Of a stretch of DNA of 64,000 bases, positions 42,627 to 53,086 are shown one piece after another. Every line of letters begins with the position of its first letter. Position 1 is the stretch's first letter. Origin of the DNA: Siderastrea siderea (Eukaryota; Cnidaria; Anthozoa; Scleractinia; Rhizangiidae); contig OZ034970.1 in assembly GCA_964030785.1 (NCBI GenBank), positions 38,927,401-38,991,400 of the forward strand, read 5' to 3'. The notes beneath the pieces are model-generated. The model saw only the letters and a program-made list of their open reading frames with translations, searched no databases and was not told the origin of the DNA. Position numbers and translations under genes: made by a program.

Positions 42627-44777
42627 GTATGTTATTAGGCTCATTTCTCCACCAGGCGAACTCTGAGGTTGACAACTTGACCAACGGTTTCTTTTTACAT
42701 TGCCGTCCGTTATCTTAATCCCTTGGAATTGGCTAACTGACCTTTTAATACAGACGATGTCAACGAAACAAGAATTTAGCTCAGAGAAGAAAAACACAAG
42801 ACGACTGGGCCATAAAACAATTCATAGCATCGTTGTTTTGTGCTTTGTTAAAAGAAACTATCAAATTTGTTTACTTGTAAACTGTGTGGGAATTTATTGC
42901 ACATTCGCTCGACATTTTTTTTTAAATGGCCGTTTAGTACAGCGAAATCAAAATACCCTTTTTTAAAAGTAAATACACACTTTTTGGACTTTGTAAAAGG
43001 TGGCTGCATTTACTTCAAAGAGGTGACCTTCTAACGGGAATCAAGTTTATAGTAAATAAGAGGGATAATTATCGGGACATCGAAAACTGATCACGTAATA
43101 GAGGATAACCGCTTTTAGGTTTGACTGTATCAGACTCCCCCCACCAAACCCAAGCAAACAAACACACAAATAAAAATGTTAAGGGGGCTCAGAAGGTCAG
43201 GATTCGGTGTCCATTTTTATTCTTGATTGGGCAGGAAACTCGTTTTGTCTCACTTGGCCGTGTTTTTTGTGTACAGTTTTNNNNNNNNNNNNNNNNNNNN
43301 NNNNNNNNNNNNNNNNNNNNNNNNNNNNNNNNNNNNNNNNNNNNNNNNNNNNNNNNNNNNNNNNNNNNNNNNNNNNNNNNNNNNNNNNNNNNNNNNNNNN
43401 NNNNNNNNNNNNNNNNNNNNNNNNNNNNNNNNNNNNNNNNNNNNNNNNNNNNNNNNNNNNNNNNNNNNNNNNNNNNNNNNGTTACCACCACTACCATCAT
43501 CACTGTAATAATCCAGTTTCGAGTTCAGCTAAACAGGCTGGATAAAATGACACAAAACGCATTTATACAAGGTTAGTCTCAAATACGAAGAAAAATTATT
43601 CACAATTGCCAGCAGGAAAGTGGTGAATTTTTAAATAAGGCAATTCACAGAGTTGTGAATAGTTTATCTTCTCTCTAGTATTTGTGGATATTTTACTTCA
43701 GAGTGAGAGGAAATGCGAAGAAAAATGCGAAGAAAAATTATTCACAAATGCCGGCAGGAAAGTGGTGAATTTTTAAATAAGACAATTCACAGAGTTGTGA
43801 ATAGTTCATCTTCTCCCTAGTATTTGTGGATATTTTACTTCAGAGTGAGTCTGACACTGTATATATATAATGCGCCTTTTTTCGACTTTTTATCCAGCGG
43901 CCTTGGTGAACTCGAAACTGGGCTATGCCACTGGTGATGGCGACGATGGTGAAACAAAAGAATTGCGCTGGTGGTGGTGGTGGTGATGATGATCTTGATG
44001 GTGATTCTGAAACAGGAGAATGGCAGTGGTGCTGGTTGAGGTAAAACAGTAGAATATGTGGGGTGCTGGTGCTGAAACAACAGAATTGTACTGATTGTGG
44101 TGGTTGTGGTGAAACTGACCATAGAACTGAGGCGGCTGTAATGGCGGTGGTAATGGCGAGGTGGTAGTGGAGCAAAAGAATTGTTATGGTAGCGAAACAT
44201 TAAAATTGTAGTGTTCGTGGTCGCGGTGGTAGAATAATAGAGTTGTGGAAGAGGAGGAAATAGTGAAGACATTTTCCTCAGGGATTTGTTTTCAATGTTG
44301 GATCGTACAAAAGAATCGTAAAACTTAGCCGATGAAAAGTTTTTCACCAGGCGTTTTTGACTACATTCACCCAAGGCTATCATGTACAAAACCAATGTTT
44401 CCGATACGAATCCTTTCGAACGACATGAAAAAAAAATTAGTAGCCGCTGCAAGTTTATGAAATTCCTCCACATTTTAGTCATTAGATAAAAACAACAGCC
44501 TATAACGTCGCTCAAGTAAAGATATTTGTTAGCATTTTCAGAGCTTTCATAGAAGGCAGTCAGCTTATTTCACCCTTCCTATACTATGCTCTATTTTAAT
44601 TGCTTTCGGCTGGGCGTGCACAATCCTTTCAACAAATTGACGGTGTTTGCTTAATGCGAAATTAAAAGGCTTGATCACTGAGACGTTAACAAAACTGTGT
44701 GAGCCTTTTTGGGTATTCCGACTGGTTCTGAGAAAGTCTGTTTTGAAGCTGGTCAAAAGAATCTTTTTTAGTTTCAC
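42627..44777. repeat. Repeat-rich region around the second assembly gap
   Basis: Contains the 200-N gap (43281-43480), a direct duplication of about 120 bp (43588-43707 and 43730-43849, sharing AAAGTGGTGAATTTTTAAAT), an inverted pair (43505-43546 versus 43885-43922, sharing CAGTTTCGAGTTCA) and a GGT/GAT-rich degenerate minisatellite (43920-44260). The UBX exons of the upstream gene, if present in this genome, would be expected here or beyond. No coding exon was identified. Confidence 0.6.
43281..43480. other. Assembly gap (200 N)
   Basis: Second run of exactly 200 Ns. It is bordered by simple-sequence DNA that is partly inverted on the far side, which is a likely reason for assembly failure. 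Confidence 0.99.
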
Positions 44778-44850
44778 TGACAGGTCTCAAAAACCGCTGA
44801 GCATGCGCGAGCTGTTCCCGCCATCAATGTTACAAAATGGCGGACGACAA
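44778..44850 (+). promoter_or_regulatory. Putative promoter with NRF1-like and YY1-like motifs
   Basis: GAGCATGCGCGAGC (NRF1-like palindrome core GCATGCGC) followed by CAAAATGGCGGACGAC (YY1-like), about 70-110 bp before the phosphatase start at 44916. The ATG in the second motif opens a five-codon upstream frame (MADDK then stop). A 23-bp segment starting at 44778 reappears inverted at 49337-49359, followed there too by GAGCATGCG and ATATGGCGGACG. Confidence 0.45.
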
Positions 44851-44915
44851 ATAAGGTTTTGCCACGTAGTTTCGCGTCCCGCCAGTCTGCTCGCGGAGAA
44901 CTTCTCGTTAAAAAC

Positions 44916-44957
44916 ATGGGCTCAGTGAAACGAACAACTCTTCTTGTTTGTCTAGGA
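44916..44957 (+). CDS. ACP1: First exon of a low-molecular-weight protein tyrosine phosphatase (partial)
   Basis: ATG GGC ... GGA encodes MGSVKRTTLLVCLG and ends at a strong GTAAGT donor. In the LMW-PTP family the N-terminus reads (S/K)VLFVCLGNICRSP, with the catalytic C-x5-R-S loop beginning in VCLGNICRS. The exon supplies the first cysteine of that loop, and the break after VCLG falls where the vertebrate gene is also split, as far as I recall. The enzyme would be a cytosolic phosphotyrosine phosphatase. I could not find the next exon (NICRSPIAEAVF) downstream, so this may be an orphan exon, a gene with a very long intron, or chance similarity. Confidence 0.42.
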
Positions 44958-47230
44958 GTAAGTTCAGAGAAATCGGTAGTCATTATCCACATGATAATTC
45001 CATTTGTCTTGCTCCTTTTGGTGAAAATGTTTGCAACTACTCGAAAGAGAAGTTGGCTTAGTTTTTCGTGTTGGTTAAGGTCAGCAGTCGCTGGATAAGC
45101 TTGAGATTTGGACTACGTTCTCGTCGTTTCTTCCACGAAGAAATATCAAAAATGACTTTTTTTTCGTTCAAATGGTCTTGAGAAAATGCTGTATGAAGGT
45201 TTATTATCATTATCGAGCAAAGGAAGCCACCCTTTATGACGCTGTATGAGGTGGCTAGTAGAAGATAGGACTCCGAAGAGAAACGTGTGAGTACCTTGAT
45301 TCGTCCCTTTACTCGTTTTCTGGACAGGAAATTAAGCTTACCTTAAGAATCTTACGAGATCTTTTGCAAAATTGTAATTTCCAGTAATTTACTTCATATA
45401 CGACTGTTGTATTAAAGCAGTAATATTGTATGTCTCTTCGTAAATGCTAATGAACAGTTTGGTTGTTTTTATAATTTGAGTTTATTGTACTGTCTTGTAA
45501 TCGTTCTCGTAGCGCTGTGGCTGACACCGACAAGGCCCGCGAGAATTCCACGACAGCGGCTTGAAAACATTTACGTGACTTGAAACAAAACGGGGAAAAC
45601 CCATCTCAAGTTAACACCAAGTTTCACTTTGTGTGTTCATCACAAAAATGTTATGCGCCAAAGAACAACGGCTGCTCCAAAGCCGGAAAAAACAAGAATG
45701 TTTTCCACAATACATGTGCTGAAAAACAAACAGCACCACAGGATCAGCAAATTTATAAACCAGCTTCTATTTCAATGGTCACACCTATCTCGCAATTGTA
45801 ACTCTGGGAGTGAAAGGGCTGAAGAATAGCGAAGTGAACTTAAATTCTAACCCGTTAATGTATTCCCTTCGAGAGCACCTCGCATAGGAAATAAACGACC
45901 CTCACATATTGAAGTTAATTGGCATTTTTGGTGAAAGAGCTTGAAATCGCTTCCCACTGAATATTTTTAAGTGATAAGATTTCTAATGAATATTTTTCAG
46001 AGAATGCTATGTTAGAACAATTCCATCTCAAATCACTTCATCTGGAATCAACCAAACAAGAACGTCTGTTTTTATCACTGATGGCAGTTATGGGAATTGT
46101 GATGGAGCATGAACAAAAAAATCTGTCAAACTGAGCTACTGAATAGACGAGCAGCACAAACACCAAAAACACCTTAATGTATTTTATTAATGCATAAAAC
46201 GTGGAAAACTCATGGAAAATGCTGTGATTTTAATAGATCTGGAACAGGACAAAATAGTATCTTTCAAACACAAAGTACACCCCCCTTAGCAACAAAATTG
46301 TCATTGCAGCATAACTTCATTTAAAACATACTCAAAAATGTAAAATTATAATAGCAAAGCAAAGTGCATTTCCTTGCCAATACAAGTGTACTCATTGTTT
46401 CTGCAGTCACCTTCTTTAGCTTGTGACATAGAGGTGGATCTTGAAGAACTCCTATTAGTTAAAAATTAATGGAAACACACATTTAGGAATGTATCAGACG
46501 AACCCTTCATTTATATTCCAACAGCAGACAGGTGCAATCCTTTGTTTTTTTTAGAGAACTAGGCTGACAGTTGTCAGATGAATCAAAATTCAGCAACTTT
46601 AGGCTAATCCTCAAGAGTAATTAATGAAAGAACTTCACTATTGCAAAAGGAAATTGTTGAGCAGTATATTAACCAAATAATCTAAAATAATGATATCACA
46701 CAGAATTTAAATTTGAATTTAAAAAAATGGTTTAGAAACACAAAAACTGAGGTAAGTTGCTTCAGAATTAAGTTCACTAATTAGGAGCACATGCTGCATC
46801 AATCAATGTTCAATGCTTCAAACAAGTAGTGTCTGAAAATTGCAGATAGAGCAAAGACTTATAAAAATGGTTATAATCATCATTCATGCCCCTCTCACAC
46901 AACTGCTTCTGACTCCCTTCCAAAGAAAGGTTGGCTACAAAATTAATGTAGGATGGCTTGCAAGATGGAAAAAAGGCACAAAGATGTTGGGCTTTATTTC
47001 TCAAATCTTTATATACATGCTTTTCACGCCACCTTTGATCAGGAGCATTATAAAGGCGTCTATCTCAAGACAGACCTCAAAACATCAGTACACTCCACTG
47101 GACTGTTTCAGTATCAATGAAGAAGCTTATACAGCCAAAGAGTGTAGGGCAAACAGACATATGAAAGATCAATTAGAATAAATATTTGCATTGAATACTA
47201 GTGACTTTTATGGCTGCCACTCTCTGCTTT
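44958..47230. other. Intergenic or intronic stretch, no supported gene
   Basis: AT-rich. A short frame at 45580-45801 is Cys- and Lys-rich (CSSQKCYAPKNNGC) and another stretch near 45995-46100 (ECYVRTIPSQITSSG) follows a TTTTTCAG acceptor-like site. Neither resembles a family I know and neither connects to the phosphatase exon. No RNA gene was seen. Confidence 0.35.
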
Positions 47231-47290
47231 CTACCAAGAACTCAACAGGCTGGATAAGAACATATCACTGAAGTCAAAAGCTGTGATAAC
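47231..47290 (-). CDS. Candidate terminal coding exon, unrecognised
   Basis: On the minus strand a strong acceptor (TTTTTTTCTCCAG) is followed by an open 19-codon frame, VITAFDFSDMFLSSLLSSW, and a TAG stop. The pattern looks like the last exon of a minus-strand gene. I do not recognise the protein and could not tie it with confidence to an upstream exon. A possible first exon lies at 48870-49115. Confidence 0.2.
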   Translation of the reverse strand, partial: VITAFDFSDMFLSSLLSSW

Positions 47291-47541
47291 CTGGAGAAAA
47301 AAATGTAAAACATAAATTTTACTTCATGTACAATTGATTAAAAAACTTCTTGGCAAGAAATGTATCATGATGCTGGCACTCAGTAAATTTAAACATTAAA
47401 AAACATTCTGCAAATAGATTAAATCTATTTTGCCCACATGACCTGGTTTGATCACACAGGTCTTGAAAGTACAATGTAAAGGTGAAACCCTGTCTTACCA
47501 ACCACTTTTTTACCTGCAAATATTTTATGACACTTCTTTTT

Positions 47542-47931
47542 CAGGGCCGTAGCTAGCCTGGGGGGCAAGGGGGGGCAGCTGTCTCCCCCCCCCCCCTGGA
47601 CCAGTTGAGCCAGACAGATCAAGTCTGTGGACTGAGGATTTTCATTGTTCAAAGGATTTGTTTTCTTTAGACTCAGTTATTTTGATTGTAGTGACTTGCA
47701 CTTGTTTGCCATTTTCATGGCCAGGAAATCGGAAATAATGTTGTTAAAGCACTGAAAACACCTGCCTTTTCACACTTATTCGAGGTCGATTTTTCAGAGA
47801 TATATCTCATGACAAGTGCTGAAAATAGCGTTTCGGAGCCTCCAAATTTGAAAATTTTCTGGGGGAGGATACCCCAGACCCCTCCACCAAGGCTTGTGCC
47901 CCCGTTTACAAAAGACCTGGCTACGGCCCTG
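47542..47931. mobile_element. MITE with CAGGGCCGTAGC ends (hAT-like)
   Basis: 390-bp element. The left end is CAGGGCCGTAGCTAGCCTGG. The right end reverse-complemented is CAGGGCCGTAGCCAGGTCTT. G- and C-homopolymers lie just inside the left end (47560-47597). CAGGG-type termini are typical of hAT-related elements. The flanks are T-rich, so an 8-bp duplication cannot be decided by eye. Confidence 0.75.
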
Positions 47932-48869
47932 TTTTTAAGCCCAGAAATTAACTCATCCAGTTATTCTCTGACTGAAATACTTGCTGAATGCAACAACCAT
48001 TTTTAATTAATCATTTAACATCAGGCCCATTGATCAGAGATCATATTAGTGGAATTCCCCTGTAAACATCAATCAACACTGTGATCCAGCTATTTGCAAA
48101 AGGTTTTTGCCCAAAAACTAATACAGTTGTTTCCTATTACTAGAATACGTCCTAAATGCAAAAACCAGTTGAAGCATAAATATTTTATCCACCATTAGCA
48201 ATCATACTAGGGTTTTACTTTGAAAATTATGGAGCTGTATACTGGTTCAAGTATACAAATAAATTTATTGCAAAACAAGTAAAATGCTGACAAAGAGATG
48301 GAATGGATCTTCATGGGAAACAAAGTATATGGGAAAAGCTAACAATACACAAATCAACGAGCAGAAGCAAAGCTTAATAAAAATTGTCATCATGTATTGA
48401 TCAACAAGTGTGTTGATTAAATTTGTTAACCAATTAATAAAGCAAATAAACATGTTCGGTGTTGCTGATCTAAAAAGACTGAGTAATTGCAATTAACAAA
48501 ATTCAAAATAATTATTTGATTTGCTTTCTTCAGAATTCAACACACGACATAAGGCAGCATTTGTCAGTTAACAAAATTATGCATCACAGTGTTGACTTAA
48601 AGTATCAAAAATTCCAAGCACAAAAGGCTTTTAACTGATGTCAAAAAAGGGCACTTTTGAAGACGGTTTATAGCATTATTTGAGCATCAGGTAACACTCT
48701 CTTCTTGCCTTTTAAGCAATTGTCAGTTTTTAAAAGAGTAGCACTCCACGTCAACATGCTCGTACATTAAATGTGCAAAAACTTGATCAGCAAAGGAAAA
48801 CATAACAACCACCGAGTGAATTCAGTATGTTTTACGATGATCAGTTATGAAATAGTACATCAATAGATT
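47932..48869. other. AT-rich stretch, nothing recognised
   Basis: No family-like frame, no repeat with clear ends and no RNA gene seen. If the minus-strand exons at 47231 and 48870 belong together this would be intron. Confidence 0.4.
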
Positions 48870-49380
48870 ACTGACCTGCAACCATGAGATCACCCCCTTC
48901 TGCATGCCTTGTCCACGACAAAGTATTGACGGAAGATAAAATTTTAATGAAACAACGAGATCAATCCTTAACGCCGTCAGCAGATGCAGTTTGATCCAAA
49001 ATTGGACTGCCGATAAGTATATTCAGTTTCTGAAGTGTACGGCGGCCAAAATGACTTCTTTGAAACCCACTGAAGTCAATGTTCGATTCAAACATCATTT
49101 CCAGTTTAAAAAACTGTCTAACGTAACTTCGATCATCCGTTCAAAGTGAAATAATAAGGCTTCGCCGCTTGCTTGTGCGCGCTAAACCCAACAATACCGC
49201 CAGCTACGCAGGCTAGCAGTTCCCGTGCACAAACAACAACACCCGTCCGCCATATTGAATTTTTCAAGCGTGAAAAAGCAAGACGCATGCTCAGTAACAA
49301 TTCCCTGACGCTTTTGACGTAATATCTTTAAACCAATCAGCGGTTTTTGAGACCTGTCAGTTTCACTGGTGTCACACGCT
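48870..49380 (-). other. Possible 5' end of a minus-strand transcript
   Basis: Minus strand: NRF1-like GAGCATGCG and YY1-like ATATGGCGGACG (about 49240-49290), a frame from ATG near 49099 (MMFESNIDFSGFQRSHFGRR, closed by TGA after about 45 codons), and an ATGGTTGCAG sequence directly before a GTCAGT donor near 48880. The continuation in the same frame after the TGA reads NTLSWTRHAEGGDLMVAG, faintly WD40-like. This could be a 5' UTR with start codon MVAG. No firm gene model is possible. Confidence 0.2.
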
Positions 49381-51209
49381 GGCACGACACACTCACAAAA
49401 AGACTTCCTCCATTCTCAAGGGCTATCGTGTATCGATCAAAAGACAAGGCCTGCAGTTTAGCAGTCAGGTTACGAGCTTGCCAATAGCCGGCGATCACTA
49501 GCAGTCAAACGTCAAATTAAGTGGAGTCTTGATCTCCTAAAGGATTCTTACCGCTGACCCAGTAGTTATGTGTACAGGCGCTCTTGGGTTGGTGTAAGGA
49601 TGATCTTTGGATGCATTACAGACCTATAATGAATGACATCAGAAACGCCGTTAATTCTTTTACGTTCTGATTGCAGAGTCCGTTCATTGAGTAATTTCAA
49701 AGAAACAAAAAGGAATCTCCAAGCAGGAAAGTTCTTAAATAGGGCAACAAAACAAAGATTTGAAGACGACATTTTTAGTGCATTTAACAGGAATGCAATG
49801 AGATTGCGAAAACTCAAACAAATTTATATGTTGTTATTCTTTGCGGCTTGGTTATTTTGTGCACGTGAATTGGACGTCTGCGAGACCTAAAGCGAGTGAT
49901 CTAAAATGAGACTCGTGGTGAACTTCGGTGATATGAGTAACTGCTTCATGATTCTACCTTGTGATTATAGACAGGAAGAAGACGCTCGTGAGAATGTTCA
50001 TGCGCCCAAAACTCCACGTCAACTCCTAAAAATTCAACAAATAAACATAAGATCCAAAGAACCCAAAACCCTTGCAAAACTGCTGACAGATTCTGTTTAC
50101 CAGTAAATCAATGGTGAAAACTCCACATCACTGGTTCTACCTCCCTCTCCCCATCCTAATCAATGTTGCTGTAGCTGCTCTGAAAAGCGTCGCGCGAGAT
50201 TCGTGCAAACTAATAAACAGCATTGAAAAGAGGAAAAGGGGGGAGGGGTACTAATATTCTTGTAATAGTGTGGCTTCTCTAATTCAGAAAAACTGAGGAA
50301 TTTGACTGTATTTTTACTTTGTCTCAGCTAGTGTTGTTGTATAGGGTTGCAGTTCATCGTAAAGAATAAGAACCAGCTGAAAAAGGCACAAAAATGCACT
50401 CGGTTCAAGCACTCACTGCTCCTCTCTCTTTCGTGAACTCTTCTCTCATTTAAACCTAACTTTACCATCTACCACTGGATAAAAAAAGTTTTACGGGACA
50501 TTTCCCAGAGCGGTTCTCAACAAAGTGTCGAAATGAGTAATTTGCGTCTGCTTTGGTTAAGAGTTACCTCACTACGTCGTGATTGATGAAAGAAGCACGC
50601 TCTTTCCAGCGCTTGGTGCTGCTTGCAAGTACTCACTTCGAGTTCTGATTGGTTCATTTTGTTGTTTGCTTCTGTTGAAATACATTAACGGTCCCAGAAG
50701 GGTCTTTGGAGCCCTGAAATTTTTGTCGTGGAGCCCGGAGCCTGGAGCTTTTCTCTAATAGGAGTCCCGCACAGAAATGCTGATTCTGGCCAAAGGGAAC
50801 GCTGGAGTGGAGCGATGTAGCCCTAGAGCCCCGAATTTTCCGTCTTGGATCCCTGGAGCCCTAAAACCCTTTGGACCCTGTACATTGGCTAGACAAATTA
50901 CATTTGGTTTGTTTTTTAAGTCTATCAGTTGAGATCCGCTCTTTTGCCAAAATTTATTTTAAGAAGTTTGTTGTTGCACCAGCTTATTGCCATTGCAATA
51001 CGCCATTTCATCAGCAACAACATGAAAACGTTCTTCTTTACACTGTCAGATGCCACCCAAACGGTTTCTAGTTTTCCCTTTCACTTCCTCTTCTCTCTTA
51101 AATTTCACCATCCTCTCTCGCCAACAGCTGAAATCATTGAACGTCAAGCATACGCGGGTTTTATTCAAAGGCAAACAACTTTTAAAATAACGTTCAAATT
51201 CGTTCTTAC
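49381..51209. other. Stretch without a confirmed gene
   Basis: Expected to hold the C-terminal exons of the acid phosphatase (the HEHSYERLW block), but I could not find them. Two adjacent short plus-strand frames (49633-49890, ending in a hydrophobic MLLFFAAWLF segment, and 49906-50106) follow acceptor-like sequences but resemble nothing I know. G-rich near 50238-50250. Confidence 0.35.
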
Positions 51210-53025
51210 CGTGCTTGTGAAAGAGGTCTTCTAAAGGAAACAGTTTCTCAGAGGATAACCCTGTTCTTATCTGCCAAAAAAACATTAGGTATTAAGAATA
51301 CAGGTAACAAGAAACAGTTTTTTGCTTCGTGTTTCAGACAAGTTATTCGCTAGTTTTATTTGAATTGGGGTTAGATAATTTGCTAAAATGGATGTTTGTA
51401 CCTCTGTGCGTGGGAAATCAGTCAGGATTATAAACGAGGCTGTTTCTAAAAACAGCCCACCAACTATAAATGCTGCAAGCGTACAACCTCTATTGCGATA
51501 TCTATACCTCCACAAATACATGCAGGTCCTTCTGCAGTCGTAGACTGTCAATTTTCATCGACAGAAATGAAAATGGAACGCGAATATACGCTACCGTTCC
51601 TTTATAAGCCAAGATCATAATAAGAATTGGATTGTTAAGTAATATAGGAACGCCAACGCTCACTGTCTGCGTCTTAGCATATGAATTGACTAGTCTATGT
51701 ATTCCTCCTTGTGTGGTATTGAGATGATGAAGTCAGGTAGCGCAACGTTAGTTTTTCGATCGCCCTGGCAATCGTAAGATCTGCGTCCTGTTATGTGTTT
51801 TCCTTGGACAAGAGTCGTTACTCCACAATTTCGTTCCACCCAAGTGTACACACTGTATAGATGGGTACCAGCGAACATTTAGGGAATCCTACGGATAAAG
51901 TGCTGGCTAATAGACTTTGCCATGAACCAGCGTCTCATTCAGGGCGGGGTTGTTCTGCTCCTAGTTGCCTTCAGTTGATAAGCCACCAGGCTCGTGCCAT
52001 CCGATGGGTTGGATACAGGACACTTTACATTTTAGTTTCGTTGACCCCTCTACCGGAATGGAATGCTAGTCGATCAAAGGCTCACCTCCAGAAGTTTGTT
52101 TGCAGTACCAACTTACACACCTTGGTAGAAGAAGACAGTGGAGAAGTGTCTTGTCTAAGAATAAGAAGAAGGACCTGGAATCGAACAACCGACCCTCCCT
52201 CCGATTTCCCGATATTTTGATCTATAAACAACCGTGACTTTTTGGGAATGGAAGTAGAGAAAAAAGCATAACTTAATAATGGCGAGCATGCTTTATAAGA
52301 TGGGACAACAACTGACTTACTGCATTCTCGTGATGTTCACAGCCATCTCCTACCGCGTTGGAGCAATACATAGGCCTGTGTCCCATGGTTACTATCCAGG
52401 GCCGCTTTGCACGATTTTCAGGACGACTTGCCTGCTAAATGAGTCCAGTTTTAACGACAAAAATATTAAGAAATTAGTACTTAACCTCCAAAGTATCTAA
52501 GCTCTAAGTTTGTACATTCACGATAAAGCTTTCAAGCAAGTCACAAACGTTAAATCCACGTTGGACAGCATAATTAACAACACCACCAGAAAGTACTGCA
52601 CTATCTAGAGTTCTTTGCATGATCACACGTAAGAATTTCGTCCTCATAGAAATCAAGAGTTAGAGCGACCTTAAACAGTATAGTAAACAACACTACCGAA
52701 AAAATACTGCTCAATCAAGCTTTCATTTTGATGGTCACACTTAAGGATTTCATCCAGAGACTCAACAGGTAGAGCCGCCTTGTACGGCGTAATAAAGAGC
52801 ACCACAAGAAAGTACTGCTCGATAGCTTTCATTTTGAACATACTGTAGGATTTGATTTACATTCACAGTATTGAACCTTGTACCTACATTGTGTCATAGA
52901 GTGGCTCTGGTAGTAAAAGCGTTAGGCCTCTCAGAAGGACACGGCCTGTGCAGTACTTCAATCAGTTTACAATTTACTTCATACGTTTTCGATTTCTTGT
53001 TCTAGACTAATCATATCATCATCAC

Positions 53026-53086
<61 letters not shown>

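Noticed and set aside
42700..42966. Possible continuation of UBXN1 as EFSSEKKNTRRLGHK
   Set aside because: The charged stretch is in a frame without a matching acceptor phase and does not lead to a UBX-like sequence.
43835..44515. 226-codon minus-strand open frame rich in H, T, S and P
   Set aside because: It reads through a degenerate GGT/GAT minisatellite. Composition follows the repeat, and there is no conserved motif or splice context.
51861..52220. 119-codon plus-strand frame
   Set aside because: No domain character and no splice or promoter context. Length is within chance for AT-moderate sequence.
52279..52500. 73-codon plus-strand frame resembling a small secreted peptide
   Set aside because: Lies antisense to the acid phosphatase exon encoding RPWIVTMGHRPMYC, which has perfect splice borders.
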